DNA from: Maricaulis sp039978735
GTDB taxonomy: Bacteria > Pseudomonadota > Alphaproteobacteria > Caulobacterales > Maricaulaceae
Length of the DNA: 64,000 nt
NCBI RefSeq assembly: GCF_039978735.1
Contig: NZ_JBDWAS010000058.1
Location: 4,636-68,635 of the forward strand
Direction: 5' to 3'
The position numbers and the translations under genes were made by a program. This document shows, one piece after another, positions 41,085 to 51,900 of this stretch. Below the pieces are notes generated by a model. That model ran no database searches. It had not been told where the DNA came from and worked only from the letters and a program-made list of their open reading frames with translations. How positions within the stretch are numbered: position 1 is the first letter of the stretch; the number at the start of each line of letters is the position of its first letter.

Positions 41085-43988
41085 ATGAGTTTGGGTAATC
41101 GAACCGCATGGACCACGGGCCGGGCCATGCTGATGGGCGGTGTGTCCGCTGCCGCCATGCTGCTCGGCGGCGCCGCTGTCGCGCAGGACGCTTCCGCCGA
41201 TCCGCAAGCGTCCAGCGAAGACACGATCGTGGTCACCGGCTCGCGCATCCGCCGGACCAACGCCACCACGGCAATCCCGACACAAATCTTCACGACGGAC
41301 GATATCGACGAGTCCGGCACGGTCGATGTCGGTGAAATCCTGGTCGATATCCCGGGCGTCGATTCCAGCCTGTCGCCGGAAAGCACCGATCTGAGCATCC
41401 AGAATTCGGGCCTCTCGACGATCAATCTGCGGGGCCTGGGCTCCGAGCGGACGCTGGTCCTGATCGATGGCCGCCGCGCCGTGTCGAACTCGGGCAATGG
41501 CGAACGCGTCAGCCTGCAGACCATTCCGGCCGGCTTTGTCGACAGTATCGAAGTCACCACCGGCGGCGCCTCGGCGATCTACGGTTCCGACGCCATTGCC
41601 GGCGTGGCCAACATCATCCTCGAGCGCAACATGGAAGGCGTCGAGGTCGACGCCCGCTATGGCTGGGCGGATGCGAGCGGCGAACGGGAAACCACGCTCG
41701 AACTGACCATGGGCCGCAATTTCGACAATGACCGCGGCAATATCATGGTGGCACTGAGCTACGACCATGAGACTGCGGTCTATGCCGACGAGACGCGTCC
41801 GGACTCGCTGCGCACCGACGACTGGTCGGGAAATGGCGAGTACAATGACTACTCGCTGACCTCCTACCTGCCGGGCGGCCGTTTCGAGAGCGACGATGCC
41901 TGGAATGTCGATGGCGTCTGGTACAATGACAAATCGCTGGCGCCGAACGATGGCCGCGATCCGGCCATCGGCTTCGAAACCGAACTGGATGGCTGGAACT
42001 ACCGCCCCGGCCGGACCCTGTCCCCGGAAGTCACGGCCTACACCGCCGCCGCCCGTGGCCGTTACGAGCTGACGCCGCGGATCGAGGTGTTTGCGGATCT
42101 GCTCTGGTCGCGCGTGGACAGCCTTTATGAGGGCTCCTACGAGTCCGCGATCTATTCGACGGATATCGGCCCGATCGGCAATACGTTCGATATCGGCCAG
42201 ATCGCGAGCGACCATCCCTTCATCCCGGCGGCCGTCGAAGAGACGCGCTCCGGTTCGGTGAGCTGGTATCGCCGCTTTGTCGAAGTGGGCCAGGAAACCC
42301 GTGACAACGAGCGCGAGACGATGCGCTTTGCCACCGGTCTGACGGGCGAGCTGGGTGAAACCTGGCAGTGGAACGCCTTTGCCACCTATGGCCGGTTCGA
42401 GCAGAACCAGATCCAGGGCAACAACCTGAATTACCTCAACATCCACTACGCGCTGGATGTCGAGTCCGATGGCGCCGGCGGCTATCAATGCGCCGATGCC
42501 GGTGCCCGTGCGGATGGCTGTATCCCGCTGAACATTTTCGGTGAGGGCTCGATCACGCCGGAAATGGCCGACTACATCCGTATCGACGGTCACGTGCAGC
42601 AGATCCGCGAGCAGACCGTGATCGGCGGCTCGATGAATGGCGAGCTCTTCGAGGCCCCCGCCGGTGCGGTGTCCGCCGCCTTCGGTGTGGAATGGCGTGA
42701 AGAAACCCAGGACACGAATGTCGACGCCATCATTCTGGAAGAGACCACCAGCCTGTCGGTGATCCCGGAAATCGAAGCCAGCTTCGACGTCGTGGAAGCG
42801 TTTGCCGAAGTCGAGATCCCGGTTCTGGAAAATGTCACGGCACAGCTTGCCGCGCGGGTGGCCGACTACTCCACGATCGGCACGATCTCGTCCTACAATG
42901 TGGGCGGCTACTGGGAACCGACCGACACGCTGCGTTTCCGCACGCAGTATTCGCGCTCGCAACGCGCACCTACGATCACCGAATTCTACTCGGCACCGCG
43001 TCAGGACGCCGACGATCTGCGCGATCCGTGTGATGGCCTGAGGCCGGACGGTTCGGGCGTCACCGCCCCGCCGGGTACCGGCTTCGATCCGGCCGTGATC
43101 GCCGCCAACTGTCTCAGCAATCCGGGCATTCAGGCCTTTTTCGCCGATCCCAACAATGCCGGACAGCCGTTCGAGTTCGACGGTTCGGTCAATGCGCCGA
43201 ACGCGGGCAACAACACGCTGACCGAGGAAACCGCCGACACCTTCACCATCGGTGCGGTGTGGGCGCCGTCCTTTGCCGAAGATCTCGTCTTGATCGTGGA
43301 CTACTACAATATCAAGGTCGAAGACGCGATCGGCTCGGTCTCGACCCAGACCACGGTCGACCTTTGCTATGGCTCGCCGAACTTCCCGAACAACCGTTTC
43401 TGCGATGTCGTCACGCGCGACACGTCGAACGGCCGGGTGATCGAGGTGATCAACCGCGAGGAGAACCTCAACGAGCTGCTGTCCGAAGGCATCGACGTGT
43501 CGGTGCTGTGGGACTTTGAAGTGCAGTCCGTGCCGGGCGAGTTTGGCCTCGACCTGCGCTATTCGCGCTCGCTGGCTGACGAGTACGAGTTCATCGGTGA
43601 GGCCGGTACGCCGGTGCGCGAGGACTCCAACGGCTCCATGTACGACCCGACCCACGAAGCCCGGGCACGCCTGTCCTGGAGCCGCGGCGACTTCTACGCC
43701 AGCTATACGCTGAAGTATGAGTCCGGCGGCATTGACGATCTCGATGTGGATCCGAGCGATCCGTATTACTTCGAGGCCGACGACCGCTTCGTGTCGAACA
43801 TCTATGCCCGCTACCGCTTCGGCGACGACTACCGCACCACGGTCTATGCCGGCATCAACAATCTGTTCGACGATTACGGCACCTTCCTGCCGAGCAACTT
43901 CAACTCGGGCAGCACGTCCAACCTGAAGGGGCCGCAGAACGATCCGATCGGACGCCAGTTCTACGTCGGCCTCCGCTCCCGCTTCTAA
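41085..43988 (+). CDS. TonB-dependent receptor (967 aa)
   Basis: The ATG at 41085 has AAGGGGA upstream. A signal peptide (to AVAQ, about residue 33) is followed by DTIVVTGSRIRR, a plug with RTLVLIDGRRAVSNSGNG and TTGGASAIYGSDAIAGVANI, and a barrel ending GLRSRF. It has no STN domain but is otherwise paralogous to the preceding receptor, so the pair probably arose by tandem duplication with one copy specialised for signalling. This plug style is common among receptors placed next to peptidases in Caulobacterales and Sphingomonadales. Confidence 0.95.
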   Translation: MSLGNRTAWTTGRAMLMGGVSAAAMLLGGAAVAQDASADPQASSEDTIVVTGSRIRRTNATTAIPTQIFTTDDIDESGTVDVGEILVDIPGVDSSLSPESTDLSIQNSGLSTINLRGLGSERTLVLIDGRRAVSNSGNGERVSLQTIPAGFVDSIEVTTGGASAIYGSDAIAGVANIILERNMEGVEVDARYGWADASGERETTLELTMGRNFDNDRGNIMVALSYDHETAVYADETRPDSLRTDDWSGNGEYNDYSLTSYLPGGRFESDDAWNVDGVWYNDKSLAPNDGRDPAIGFETELDGWNYRPGRTLSPEVTAYTAAARGRYELTPRIEVFADLLWSRVDSLYEGSYESAIYSTDIGPIGNTFDIGQIASDHPFIPAAVEETRSGSVSWYRRFVEVGQETRDNERETMRFATGLTGELGETWQWNAFATYGRFEQNQIQGNNLNYLNIHYALDVESDGAGGYQCADAGARADGCIPLNIFGEGSITPEMADYIRIDGHVQQIREQTVIGGSMNGELFEAPAGAVSAAFGVEWREETQDTNVDAIILEETTSLSVIPEIEASFDVVEAFAEVEIPVLENVTAQLAARVADYSTIGTISSYNVGGYWEPTDTLRFRTQYSRSQRAPTITEFYSAPRQDADDLRDPCDGLRPDGSGVTAPPGTGFDPAVIAANCLSNPGIQAFFADPNNAGQPFEFDGSVNAPNAGNNTLTEETADTFTIGAVWAPSFAEDLVLIVDYYNIKVEDAIGSVSTQTTVDLCYGSPNFPNNRFCDVVTRDTSNGRVIEVINREENLNELLSEGIDVSVLWDFEVQSVPGEFGLDLRYSRSLADEYEFIGEAGTPVREDSNGSMYDPTHEARARLSWSRGDFYASYTLKYESGGIDDLDVDPSDPYYFEADDRFVSNIYARYRFGDDYRTTVYAGINNLFDDYGTFLPSNFNSGSTSNLKGPQNDPIGRQFYVGLRSRF

Positions 43989-44013
43989 GTCTCCTCCTCC
44001 GAGACGATTGGGT

Positions 44014-44054
44014 CCGGCACTCTGTCCTGTCTTTATGGCAGGGCGGGGTGCCGG
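44014..44054 (+). terminator. Nested hairpin between receptor and peptidase genes
   Basis: Outer stem CCGGCAC (44014-44020) / GTGCCGG (44048-44054) with an inner CCTG/CAGG pair. No U-tract follows, so it may attenuate rather than end transcription. Confidence 0.35.
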
Positions 44055-44108
44055 GCACTTTTCCAACGCTTTGACTGGACGGCGCCGGCAAGGCGTCGCG
44101 AGGATAAC

Positions 44109-46193
44109 ATGTTCCGCCAATTCGCTTCTTCCGCCGTGGCCGCGATGCTGGCCGCGAGCGCATCCCTGCATCCTGCCTTCGCCGAAGACCCGCTGCCTGC
44201 AACGCTCGCAGCCCGGCCGGACATCCCGGTAGCCGACCGGTATATGACACCGGTCGAGATGGTGGCGCTTCGCAGTATCGGCGAGGTCTCGCTGGCCGAT
44301 GACGGCCGGCGCGCCATCGTCACGCTGACCCATGCCGACTGGGTCGAGGACGAACGGGCCGACCGGTACTGGGTGCTTGATATCGCCTCCGGCGAGCTGG
44401 CCTATCTGTCCGGCTTCGACGAGGCTGATACGGTGGCCTTCTCGCCCGACGGCCGGATGCTGGCGGCGGACCAGCCGCCGGAGGGTCGCAAGGAGGACGA
44501 GGTCTTCCTGGCCAATGCCGATGGCAGCGATCTGCGCCGGCTGACCCGGCATCCCACCGCTGTGCAGAGCATGTCCTGGTCGCCGGACGGGCAGTTCATC
44601 TACTACCTGGCGACCGACGATCTCAGTGACGAGCAGCGCGACCGGCGTGACCGGGTCGAGCTGATCGAGCCCTATTTCGAGACCACGCGGCACCGTCATC
44701 TCTGGCGGGTCGATGTGGACAGCGGCGCACGCCAGCGCATGACGCAGGGCGACTGGTCGGTGCGCAGCTATGATGTGGCTGCCAGCGGCGCCGTGCTGAT
44801 CCGGATCGCGCCGGCCGCCGATCTGGACTCCGCCTATGACAGCGAGCTGTGGATCAGCGAGACGCCCGAGCCGGGCGGCCAGTTCCGCCGCATCACCGCC
44901 AACAACTGGATGGAAAGCAATGCCCGCCTGTCGCCCGATGGCCGGCGGATTGCCTACAAGGCGCGCGTCAGCGGCGCCGGGCTGGACTATGTGCAGAACA
45001 ATCTCATCGTCATCGATCTGGAGACCAATGAAAGCCGGATCCTGACCGATGGTGCCGATTTCGAAGTGGACGGCATGGCCTGGCTGCCCGATGGCGAGAG
45101 CCTGGTCATGGCGGTGCAGGCCGGCGTGCGCTCCGGCCTGGTGCGGATCGATGCAGAAAGCGGCGAGGTGACGGCGCTGTCGCTGCACGATCGCCACCTG
45201 GCCGACTGGTCGCTGGATGCGGCGGGCAATGCCGTCGCCCTGTTCGAGACGCCGACGACGAATGGCGATCTCTGGCGGATCACGGCCGACGGTACGGAAA
45301 CCCGCCTGACGACGATCGGTGCGGCCACCGTCGCGCCCTATCACCTGCCCGAACAGCAGCTGATCCGCTGGCCCAGCCATGACGGCCAGGTGATCGAAGG
45401 TTTCTACTTCCCGCCGCTCGTCCACACCGGTGACGGTCCGCCGCCCCTGGTGGTGCAGGCCCATGGCGGGCCGCGCTCGGCAGACGAGTTCGGCATGTGG
45501 AAATGGGGCCGCTATGTGCCGGTGATGACGGCGCAGGGCTATGGCGTGCTGTGGGTGAATTATCGCGGCGGTACCGGTTATGGCGATGCCTTCATGCAGG
45601 CCATGCACGGCACCTATTTCGCCCATGCCGACCGCGATGTGATGAGCGGGGTCGATTATCTGGTCGAGACCGGCCGCGCCGATCCGGAGCAGCTGATCAT
45701 GTCGGGCTGGAGCGCCGGCGGTCACATGACCAACCGGCTGATCACCACGACCGACCGTTTCCGAGCGGCCTCGTCCGGGGCCGGGGCTGTCGACTGGGCA
45801 GTGCACCATCTCACCAGCGACACCCGCCAGGCCCGCCGTCTGCTGTTCGGCGCCGATGCCTGGGCCGAGGGGGCGCTGGAAACCGTGTTCCAGCCGCAAT
45901 CCCTGCTGCGGGATCTCTACCGCGTGACCACGCCGACCCTGATCTTTGCCGGCGAGGATGACGAGCGGGTGCACCCGTCACAATCCATCATGCTCTACCA
46001 GGCGCTGCGCAATCTGGGTGTCGAGACGCGGCTCTACCTGGCGCCGGGCGAGGGGCATTCCTTCTCGGACCTGTCTCACCGCCTGTTCCGCATCAATGCC
46101 GAACTGGACTGGTATGCCCGGCATCTGGGGCGGGAAGCCTATGAGTGGCAGCCTCTGCCCGTCGATCCCGATGACGAGGATGACGGTGCGTAA
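44109..46193 (+). CDS. S9 family peptidase (prolyl oligopeptidase superfamily)
   Basis: A 694-residue exported peptidase with a signal peptide (ending AFAE), an N-terminal beta-propeller with repeated SPDG blades (VAFSPDGRML, SWSPDGQFIYY, LSPDGRRIAYK, WLPDGESL), and a C-terminal alpha/beta-hydrolase domain. The catalytic serine lies in GWSAGG, the aspartate in GEDDERV and the histidine in GEGHSF; HGGPRS is the oxyanion region. It would cut dipeptides or acyl-amino acids from short peptides in the periplasm. Its place after two TonB receptors suggests uptake and digestion of peptides. The C-terminal tail is very acidic (DPDDEDDG). Confidence 0.92.
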   Translation: MFRQFASSAVAAMLAASASLHPAFAEDPLPATLAARPDIPVADRYMTPVEMVALRSIGEVSLADDGRRAIVTLTHADWVEDERADRYWVLDIASGELAYLSGFDEADTVAFSPDGRMLAADQPPEGRKEDEVFLANADGSDLRRLTRHPTAVQSMSWSPDGQFIYYLATDDLSDEQRDRRDRVELIEPYFETTRHRHLWRVDVDSGARQRMTQGDWSVRSYDVAASGAVLIRIAPAADLDSAYDSELWISETPEPGGQFRRITANNWMESNARLSPDGRRIAYKARVSGAGLDYVQNNLIVIDLETNESRILTDGADFEVDGMAWLPDGESLVMAVQAGVRSGLVRIDAESGEVTALSLHDRHLADWSLDAAGNAVALFETPTTNGDLWRITADGTETRLTTIGAATVAPYHLPEQQLIRWPSHDGQVIEGFYFPPLVHTGDGPPPLVVQAHGGPRSADEFGMWKWGRYVPVMTAQGYGVLWVNYRGGTGYGDAFMQAMHGTYFAHADRDVMSGVDYLVETGRADPEQLIMSGWSAGGHMTNRLITTTDRFRAASSGAGAVDWAVHHLTSDTRQARRLLFGADAWAEGALETVFQPQSLLRDLYRVTTPTLIFAGEDDERVHPSQSIMLYQALRNLGVETRLYLAPGEGHSFSDLSHRLFRINAELDWYARHLGREAYEWQPLPVDPDDEDDGA

Positions 46194-48794
46194 CTACCGC
46201 GTGCCGATCTGGCGCGGGGTGAAGGTGGGGGCCGGCAGGTTGACGGCTCCCGCCGCCTTTGCGGCATCGAGGAAGGCCACCAGTTCCGGCACCGGCAGCG
46301 GCTTGGACAGGCCGAAGCCCTGTGCCCAGTCACAGCCCAGCAGTTTCACGATCGCCAGGCCTGCATCGTCCTCGACGCCTTCGGCGACGAGATCGAGACC
46401 CAGATTGTGGGCGAGGTCGACGGTCGACTTCACCACCATGCGGTCGCGTTCCGACGTCGCCACATGCTGCACGAAGGCCCGGTCCAGCTTCAGTTCGCGC
46501 GCCGGCAGCGTGCGCAGATAGGCCAGCGAGGACAGGCCCGAACCATAATCGTCGATCGACAGGCGCACGCCCGCCTCATTGATGCGGTTCAGGTTGGCGA
46601 TGGCCAGTTCCGGATCGTCCATCACGGCGGTTTCCGTGATCTCGAACGTGATCCGGCCGGCGGCGGTCTTGATCAGATCGAGGGCGATATTGACGAAATC
46701 CGTATCGCAGACGAGTGCGCCGGAAATATTGGTCGCAACGCAGATATCGTGACCAGCTTCGGCGAAGCGGCGCTGGTCGTCGATCACCCGCTGGATGGCC
46801 CATTCGGTGAGCGCGCGGATATGCCCCATCTCCTCGGCCTGATGGATAAAGGCCGCCGGCGGAATGAAGCCCTGCTGCGGATCGAACCAGCGGCACAGCG
46901 CTTCGGCGGACTGGTAGCGGCCGGTGCGCAGGTTGAGCTTGGGCTGGTAGTGCATGCTCATATCGCCCGACCGGGTCGCCTGGAGCATGCGGGTCATCAA
47001 GGTCAGATTGCGCGACGGATCGCCGTACTGGCCAGCGTCGAACAGGGCGGCGGCCTCGCGGTGCTGCTGCGCCTGGTGAACGGCGATCGTGGCGTGGCGG
47101 ATGCACAATTCCGGATCGTCGCCAATCCCGACACCGCCGCGGACCGAGACATCGATATCCAGATCCGCAATCCGGACGGGCTCGGCGAGCCGTTCCACAC
47201 AGGCCCGGGCCAGCGCCAGGGCGTCGTCGGCCGTGCGGCAGGTCGCCAGAATGCCCAGCATGCCGGGCGAGATGCTGTAGACCGTGTCGACCGGCTCGAT
47301 CTCGCGCAGGCGGGCGGCCATGCGGGCCTGGATCTCGGCGAATTTGGTGAAGCCCAGAACGCTTTCCAGATGCTTGCGGCGATTGAGCTGCAGGGCGATG
47401 ACATTCGGCGGCACGTCCGAACGCACGGCCCGCTCTTCAAGGCTGCGCTCAAGCGCGGCGCGTGACGGCAGGCCGGTCTGGGAATCCTCGTACAGCGTGC
47501 GGGCCAGGATCCGCGCACGCTCCTTGGCCGAGCGCTGGCGCACGACGGCGACGATCAGCAGCATCAGCACCAGGGCCAAGGCCGCGGTCGCGACGATCAC
47601 GCGCTGGCTGGCACGCGAGCTTTGCAGGGCGAGCTCGCGCTGCAGGCCCTCGATCCGCAGCCGGTCGATCTCCATTTCCTGGATGGCGAAGTCGAACTGG
47701 GCGTTGATCAGCGCCGTATTGGCCGAGGTGGCAAACTCCGCGCGGTCGTCGTCGAGGCGCTTGAAGGCACGCAGGTGTGCCATGGCGTGACGCCAGTCGC
47801 CTTCGGACTCGTACAGCTGGGCCGCCATCTCGTGATAGGTGATGTAGGCCTGCGTGGTCGTTGTCAGGTCGCGTCCTTCGAAGACGCGTTCCATGTGCTG
47901 GATGGCGGTCGAGATATCGCCGCGGGCATAGGCAATCTGGGAGCGCACGCCCCAGAAGAAGCGCGTCCATTCCAGGTCCGGCATGTCGCTGACACGCTCG
48001 AAGGCCAGGTCGATACTGGCAGTGGCATCGTCATAATGACCGGCCTCGGCCTGCATGATCGCCAGGTTTTCGAGAATCCGGGCCTCCAGCGACGCGCTCT
48101 CCATGTCGCGCGCGAGGGTCAGCGCCGCCTCGAAGGCCAGTTCCGCCTCGTCATAGCGTTCCAGCTGGGTCAGCGCATTGGCGATATTATTGTTGGCCGA
48201 CAGGCCGAGCGCCGGGTCCTGATAGCGTTCAAGCGCATGACGGAAATACTCGACCGCGCGCTCATACTGGCGGGCATCGGTGTAGAGCGAGGCAATGCCC
48301 TGCAGGGTGATGGATTCGCTGCGCGGCTCGCCGATATCGCGATAGATGTCATAGGCATTCTGGTAGTTTTCCAGCGCCTCGCCATGGCCGCCGAGCATCT
48401 TGTTGATGCGGCCGAGCGCGGTGAGGATATCTGCGTGAAGCTTGCTGTTCGGCGGATTTTCGCCCAGCGCCTCGAGCGCGCGTCTGGCGACGGGCAGGGC
48501 GTCCTCGAACCGCGCCAGGCGCAGAAGGGCTTCGGCCTGGAGCCACCAGACGGTTGCCTGGGCCGTGGCCGGATCGGTGAAATCGGTGATGGTGGGGATC
48601 AGGGCTTCGGCCGTGCGGGCGCGCTCAAGCGCTTCCTGCGGCGAGGCCATCATGACCGCCTGGGCCGATTCAACGGCCTGACGATAGCTGCTTGCGGGCG
48701 GGGCATCGTCCGTGCGGACATGACCGGACGCAGGTTCGCACACTGCACCGAGCAGCAGACACACGCCTGCAATCGCCAGGATTAGCCGCTGCAT
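46194..48794 (-). CDS. TPR sensor with degenerate GGDEF and intact EAL domain
   Basis: An 866-residue membrane signalling protein. A signal peptide (to about residue 24) leads to a periplasmic array of tetratricopeptide repeats (about 80-370), a coiled coil, a transmembrane helix (399-418), a GGDEF-like domain (about 435-590) and an EAL domain (about 610-840). The GGDEF active site reads SPGMLG (509-514), so no cyclase activity is expected. The EAL domain keeps Glu631 (EAL), Asn689, Glu718, Asp748, Asp749, Lys769, Glu805 and Gln825, so it should hydrolyse cyclic di-GMP. The TPR region probably senses a periplasmic protein. Its 3' end meets the peptidase gene with no gap. Confidence 0.92.
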   Translation of the reverse strand: MQRLILAIAGVCLLLGAVCEPASGHVRTDDAPPASSYRQAVESAQAVMMASPQEALERARTAEALIPTITDFTDPATAQATVWWLQAEALLRLARFEDALPVARRALEALGENPPNSKLHADILTALGRINKMLGGHGEALENYQNAYDIYRDIGEPRSESITLQGIASLYTDARQYERAVEYFRHALERYQDPALGLSANNNIANALTQLERYDEAELAFEAALTLARDMESASLEARILENLAIMQAEAGHYDDATASIDLAFERVSDMPDLEWTRFFWGVRSQIAYARGDISTAIQHMERVFEGRDLTTTTQAYITYHEMAAQLYESEGDWRHAMAHLRAFKRLDDDRAEFATSANTALINAQFDFAIQEMEIDRLRIEGLQRELALQSSRASQRVIVATAALALVLMLLIVAVVRQRSAKERARILARTLYEDSQTGLPSRAALERSLEERAVRSDVPPNVIALQLNRRKHLESVLGFTKFAEIQARMAARLREIEPVDTVYSISPGMLGILATCRTADDALALARACVERLAEPVRIADLDIDVSVRGGVGIGDDPELCIRHATIAVHQAQQHREAAALFDAGQYGDPSRNLTLMTRMLQATRSGDMSMHYQPKLNLRTGRYQSAEALCRWFDPQQGFIPPAAFIHQAEEMGHIRALTEWAIQRVIDDQRRFAEAGHDICVATNISGALVCDTDFVNIALDLIKTAAGRITFEITETAVMDDPELAIANLNRINEAGVRLSIDDYGSGLSSLAYLRTLPARELKLDRAFVQHVATSERDRMVVKSTVDLAHNLGLDLVAEGVEDDAGLAIVKLLGCDWAQGFGLSKPLPVPELVAFLDAAKAAGAVNLPAPTFTPRQIGTR

Positions 48795-48860
48795 TGACTC
48801 ACTTGCCTCCCCAACTCGGCAGGTCCACCGCGCCGGAAGTTAGGGCATGCAAGTTAATAT

Positions 48861-48893
48861 AAACCAAAACCCCTTCGCGATTGCGAAAGGGCC
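48861..48893 (-). terminator. Intrinsic terminator of the autotransporter gene
   Basis: On the - strand, GGCCCTTTCGC-AATC-GCGAAGGGG followed by TTTTGGTTT. One bulged base in the stem. It lies 46 bases after the stop codon at 48940. Confidence 0.75.
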
Positions 48894-48939
48894 TTGATTC
48901 ATCTTGCAAATCACGTCCGCCGGTGGGCGGAAATGATGT

Positions 48940-51900
48940 TTAGAAGCGCATGCGGAAGCTGGCGCCGGCGGCCAGGTCGTTCCGGGCCCGGTCGAAGGCA
49001 TTGCCGGCGACCTGCTGGCGGGCGAACAGGCTGGCTTCGCCCATAATGCCGGGCAGCGGCGTGGAATAGAGGAACTCGGTATAGAGCGGACGCTCGCCAC
49101 CCAGTTCCCACACCTGGCTGTCAAAGCCCAGCGCCCCGGTCTCCCGGTCGGTCACGCGGGCTGCCGTGTAACGCAGGGAGCCCGTCTCCACATGCAGCGG
49201 CTGCATCAGGCTGACGCGGATGGCGTCGGCTTCACCGGCGATGCCGGAATACTGGATGCTCATTTGCGCCGCGGTCGAGACGATATTGTCGTCGAGATCC
49301 AGCAGGCCGCTGTCGAACGCGGTCTGACGGGTCACGGCGGCCGTGGTCGAGGCGCTCAGCCGCAGGCGCGGCGTGAGTTCGGTGTCCACGCCCATGGAGA
49401 AGGCGCTGGTATCGGCACCGCCGGAGAAGTCCAGCGGACCGGTGCCCTGGGCCCCCAGAAGGCCGGTGGTTTCATGCAGCTGGGTCACTGCACCATGCAG
49501 CGTCGTCGTGTCCGACAGGCGGTGTTCAATCGCCACGTTCAGCGCCATTGCCTGATAGGCGGCCAGACCGTCATGCAGCGGCCGCTCCTCGCCCGTGCCG
49601 GGGATCAGATAGGTCCGCTCTTCGTGATTCATGGTCGAGCCGACTGTCAGGCGCGTCCGTTCGGAGAGCTGGAAGCCGCTGGCGGCAAAGACGCCGCCCG
49701 ATGCGAAGCCGAGGACAGGGTTCACGCCGCCGGTCTCCGGACGGTGATCCGAGAACAGGCCGAACCCGTCATTCCCCGTCAGGGCGAGCGCCCCTTCACC
49801 GACACCCAGCATGACATCGCGGCCCGTGCTGCGGTCGGCAAAGCGCAGGCCTGTCTGGAAGCCCAGCTCGCGCGACAGGCCGCGGCCCTGCAGATCGGTG
49901 GCGCCGGCAAAGGCGGTGACTTCCAGATTGCCGCGGCGCAGGACCGGGCGGTCCATCAGGCCGGCATCGGTGAAGCTGGCACCCGAGCTGCCGGTGGTGC
50001 GTTCGTAGATATAGGTCTCGGCATAGATGCTGGAGACATTGTCGGACAGGCTGGAACCGGCCGTCAGCGCGTCCACCGAGATTTCGAAATCGCGGAAAGT
50101 GTCGTTGACGTTCTCGAACAGCACGACGGTGTCGCTGGAGCCGTAGCGGAAGCGCAGGCGGCCGCCATCGATCATCACGTCGCTGGCCGAAACCTGGCGG
50201 CCGCGGCGGTCGACGACGTAGAGATCGCCGGCATCGATGGGCGCCATGGCGCCGGCCACGTTCAGAAGGCCGTGGCCGTAGACAGCGTCGACACCCTCAT
50301 CGCCCAGATCGGTGGCAGATTGCAGCAGGACATCGGCCAGGTCGGCGCCTTCCAGCCAGCCCCAATGCCCCTTGACCAGCGCGGCGGCGCCGGAAACGAG
50401 CGGTGCGGCGAAGGACGTGCCGGACACGCGGACCACACCGCCATCGCTATCATCGACCAGGATCAGCTCGCCCGGAGCGACCAGGAAACGGTCCATCAGG
50501 CGATGGCCGGGCTGGCAGCTGCCGCGCACCGTCAGGCACGCATCGCCCGGACGGTTGGAGAAGCTGGAGATATGGCCGCCCGGATCGACAGAGCCAACAA
50601 TCAGGAGGTTCTCGACGGTGTTGACGCCGGTCCAGTCCACATCGACCGTCTGGGCAGCGCCGTCATTGCCGGCGGCCAGGACGAAAAGCGTGTCGTCGCC
50701 GAACAGGCGCACGAAGGGGCTGGTGAAGATACGCTCCCATTCCGGCGCCAGCGTCCAGCCGGACACGCCCATCGACAGGTTCACGATGTCCGTCTGCATC
50801 AGGGCGAGATAGCTCATCCCCAGTTCGACCGTGCCCCAGTCGGTGGTCTGGGTGTCGTCATAGGGGTCGAAGGAGATGAGGTCGGCATTCTGGGCCACAC
50901 CCATCACGCCGCTGCCGTCGAGCGGTGCGTTGATCAGGCTGCGCACAGCGGCGCCGTGATGGAAGTCACGCGAGCCGAAATCGCCTTGGCTGAGCTGGAA
51001 ATAGCCGTCGCCCGACCGCGTGGAGAAGTCCATCAGGCCGATGCGGACGCGATCGCCGCCGCCATACATCTGCGAGAGCGCCGGGTACCAGTTGGTCGCC
51101 GCCATCCAGTGATCGACATGGTCGATACCGGTATAGGACATCAGATTGTCGTAGAAGGTCAGGAAAAACTCGGACCGGTCGGCGGCATCCATGCTCGCCA
51201 GAGAGGCCGGATTGGCCGGATCGATGCCGAAATCGTCGAGCAGCGCGTTGAGGAAAGCCTCGTTCATCGACTTTCCGGTCGCGCTCTGGATGGCCTCGCC
51301 GAAGACGTTTTCCGCCTCGTCGAAGATCAGGTTGAGACCGTCGGCGATCGGCTGGTAGTCGCCGGTTTCCGGGTCGATCTGGTCCCAGCCGAGATTCATC
51401 ACACCCCAGACACCGCCGGCGGTCTCCCAGAACGGATTGATGTCCCCGCCGAACGGGTTGATGTCCCCGCCGAAGGGATTGATGTCGCCACCCACGGTCG
51501 AGAGATCGCCCCAGAACGGATTGATGTCGCCACCGAAGGGGTTGATGTCGCCACCGAAGGGGTTGATGTCGCCGCCAAAGGGATTGATGTCCCCACCGAA
51601 CGGATTGATGTCACCGCCAAAGGGATTGATGTCGCCCCAATAGGGTTCGACATTGCCCCAGAACGGGCTGACGAAACCGTAGAACGGGCTCTGGGACGCC
51701 TGGAACGGATTGATGTCGCCACCGAAGGGGTTGATGTCCCCGCCGAACGGATTGATGTCGCCACCGAAGGGGTTGATGTCCCCGCCGAACGGATTGATGT
51801 CGCCGCCAAAGGGATTGATGTCCCCGCCGAACGGATTGATGTCGCCGCCAAAGGGATTGATGTCCCCGCCGAACGGATTGATGTCACCACCAAAGGGGTT

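Noticed and set aside
41040..45974. Antisense open frame of 1644 codons opposite a receptor and the S9 peptidase
   Set aside because: It spans two well-supported + strand genes and their gap. Its composition (Ala, Arg, Gly, His-rich, with many Asp-Gln runs) is that of a codon shadow.
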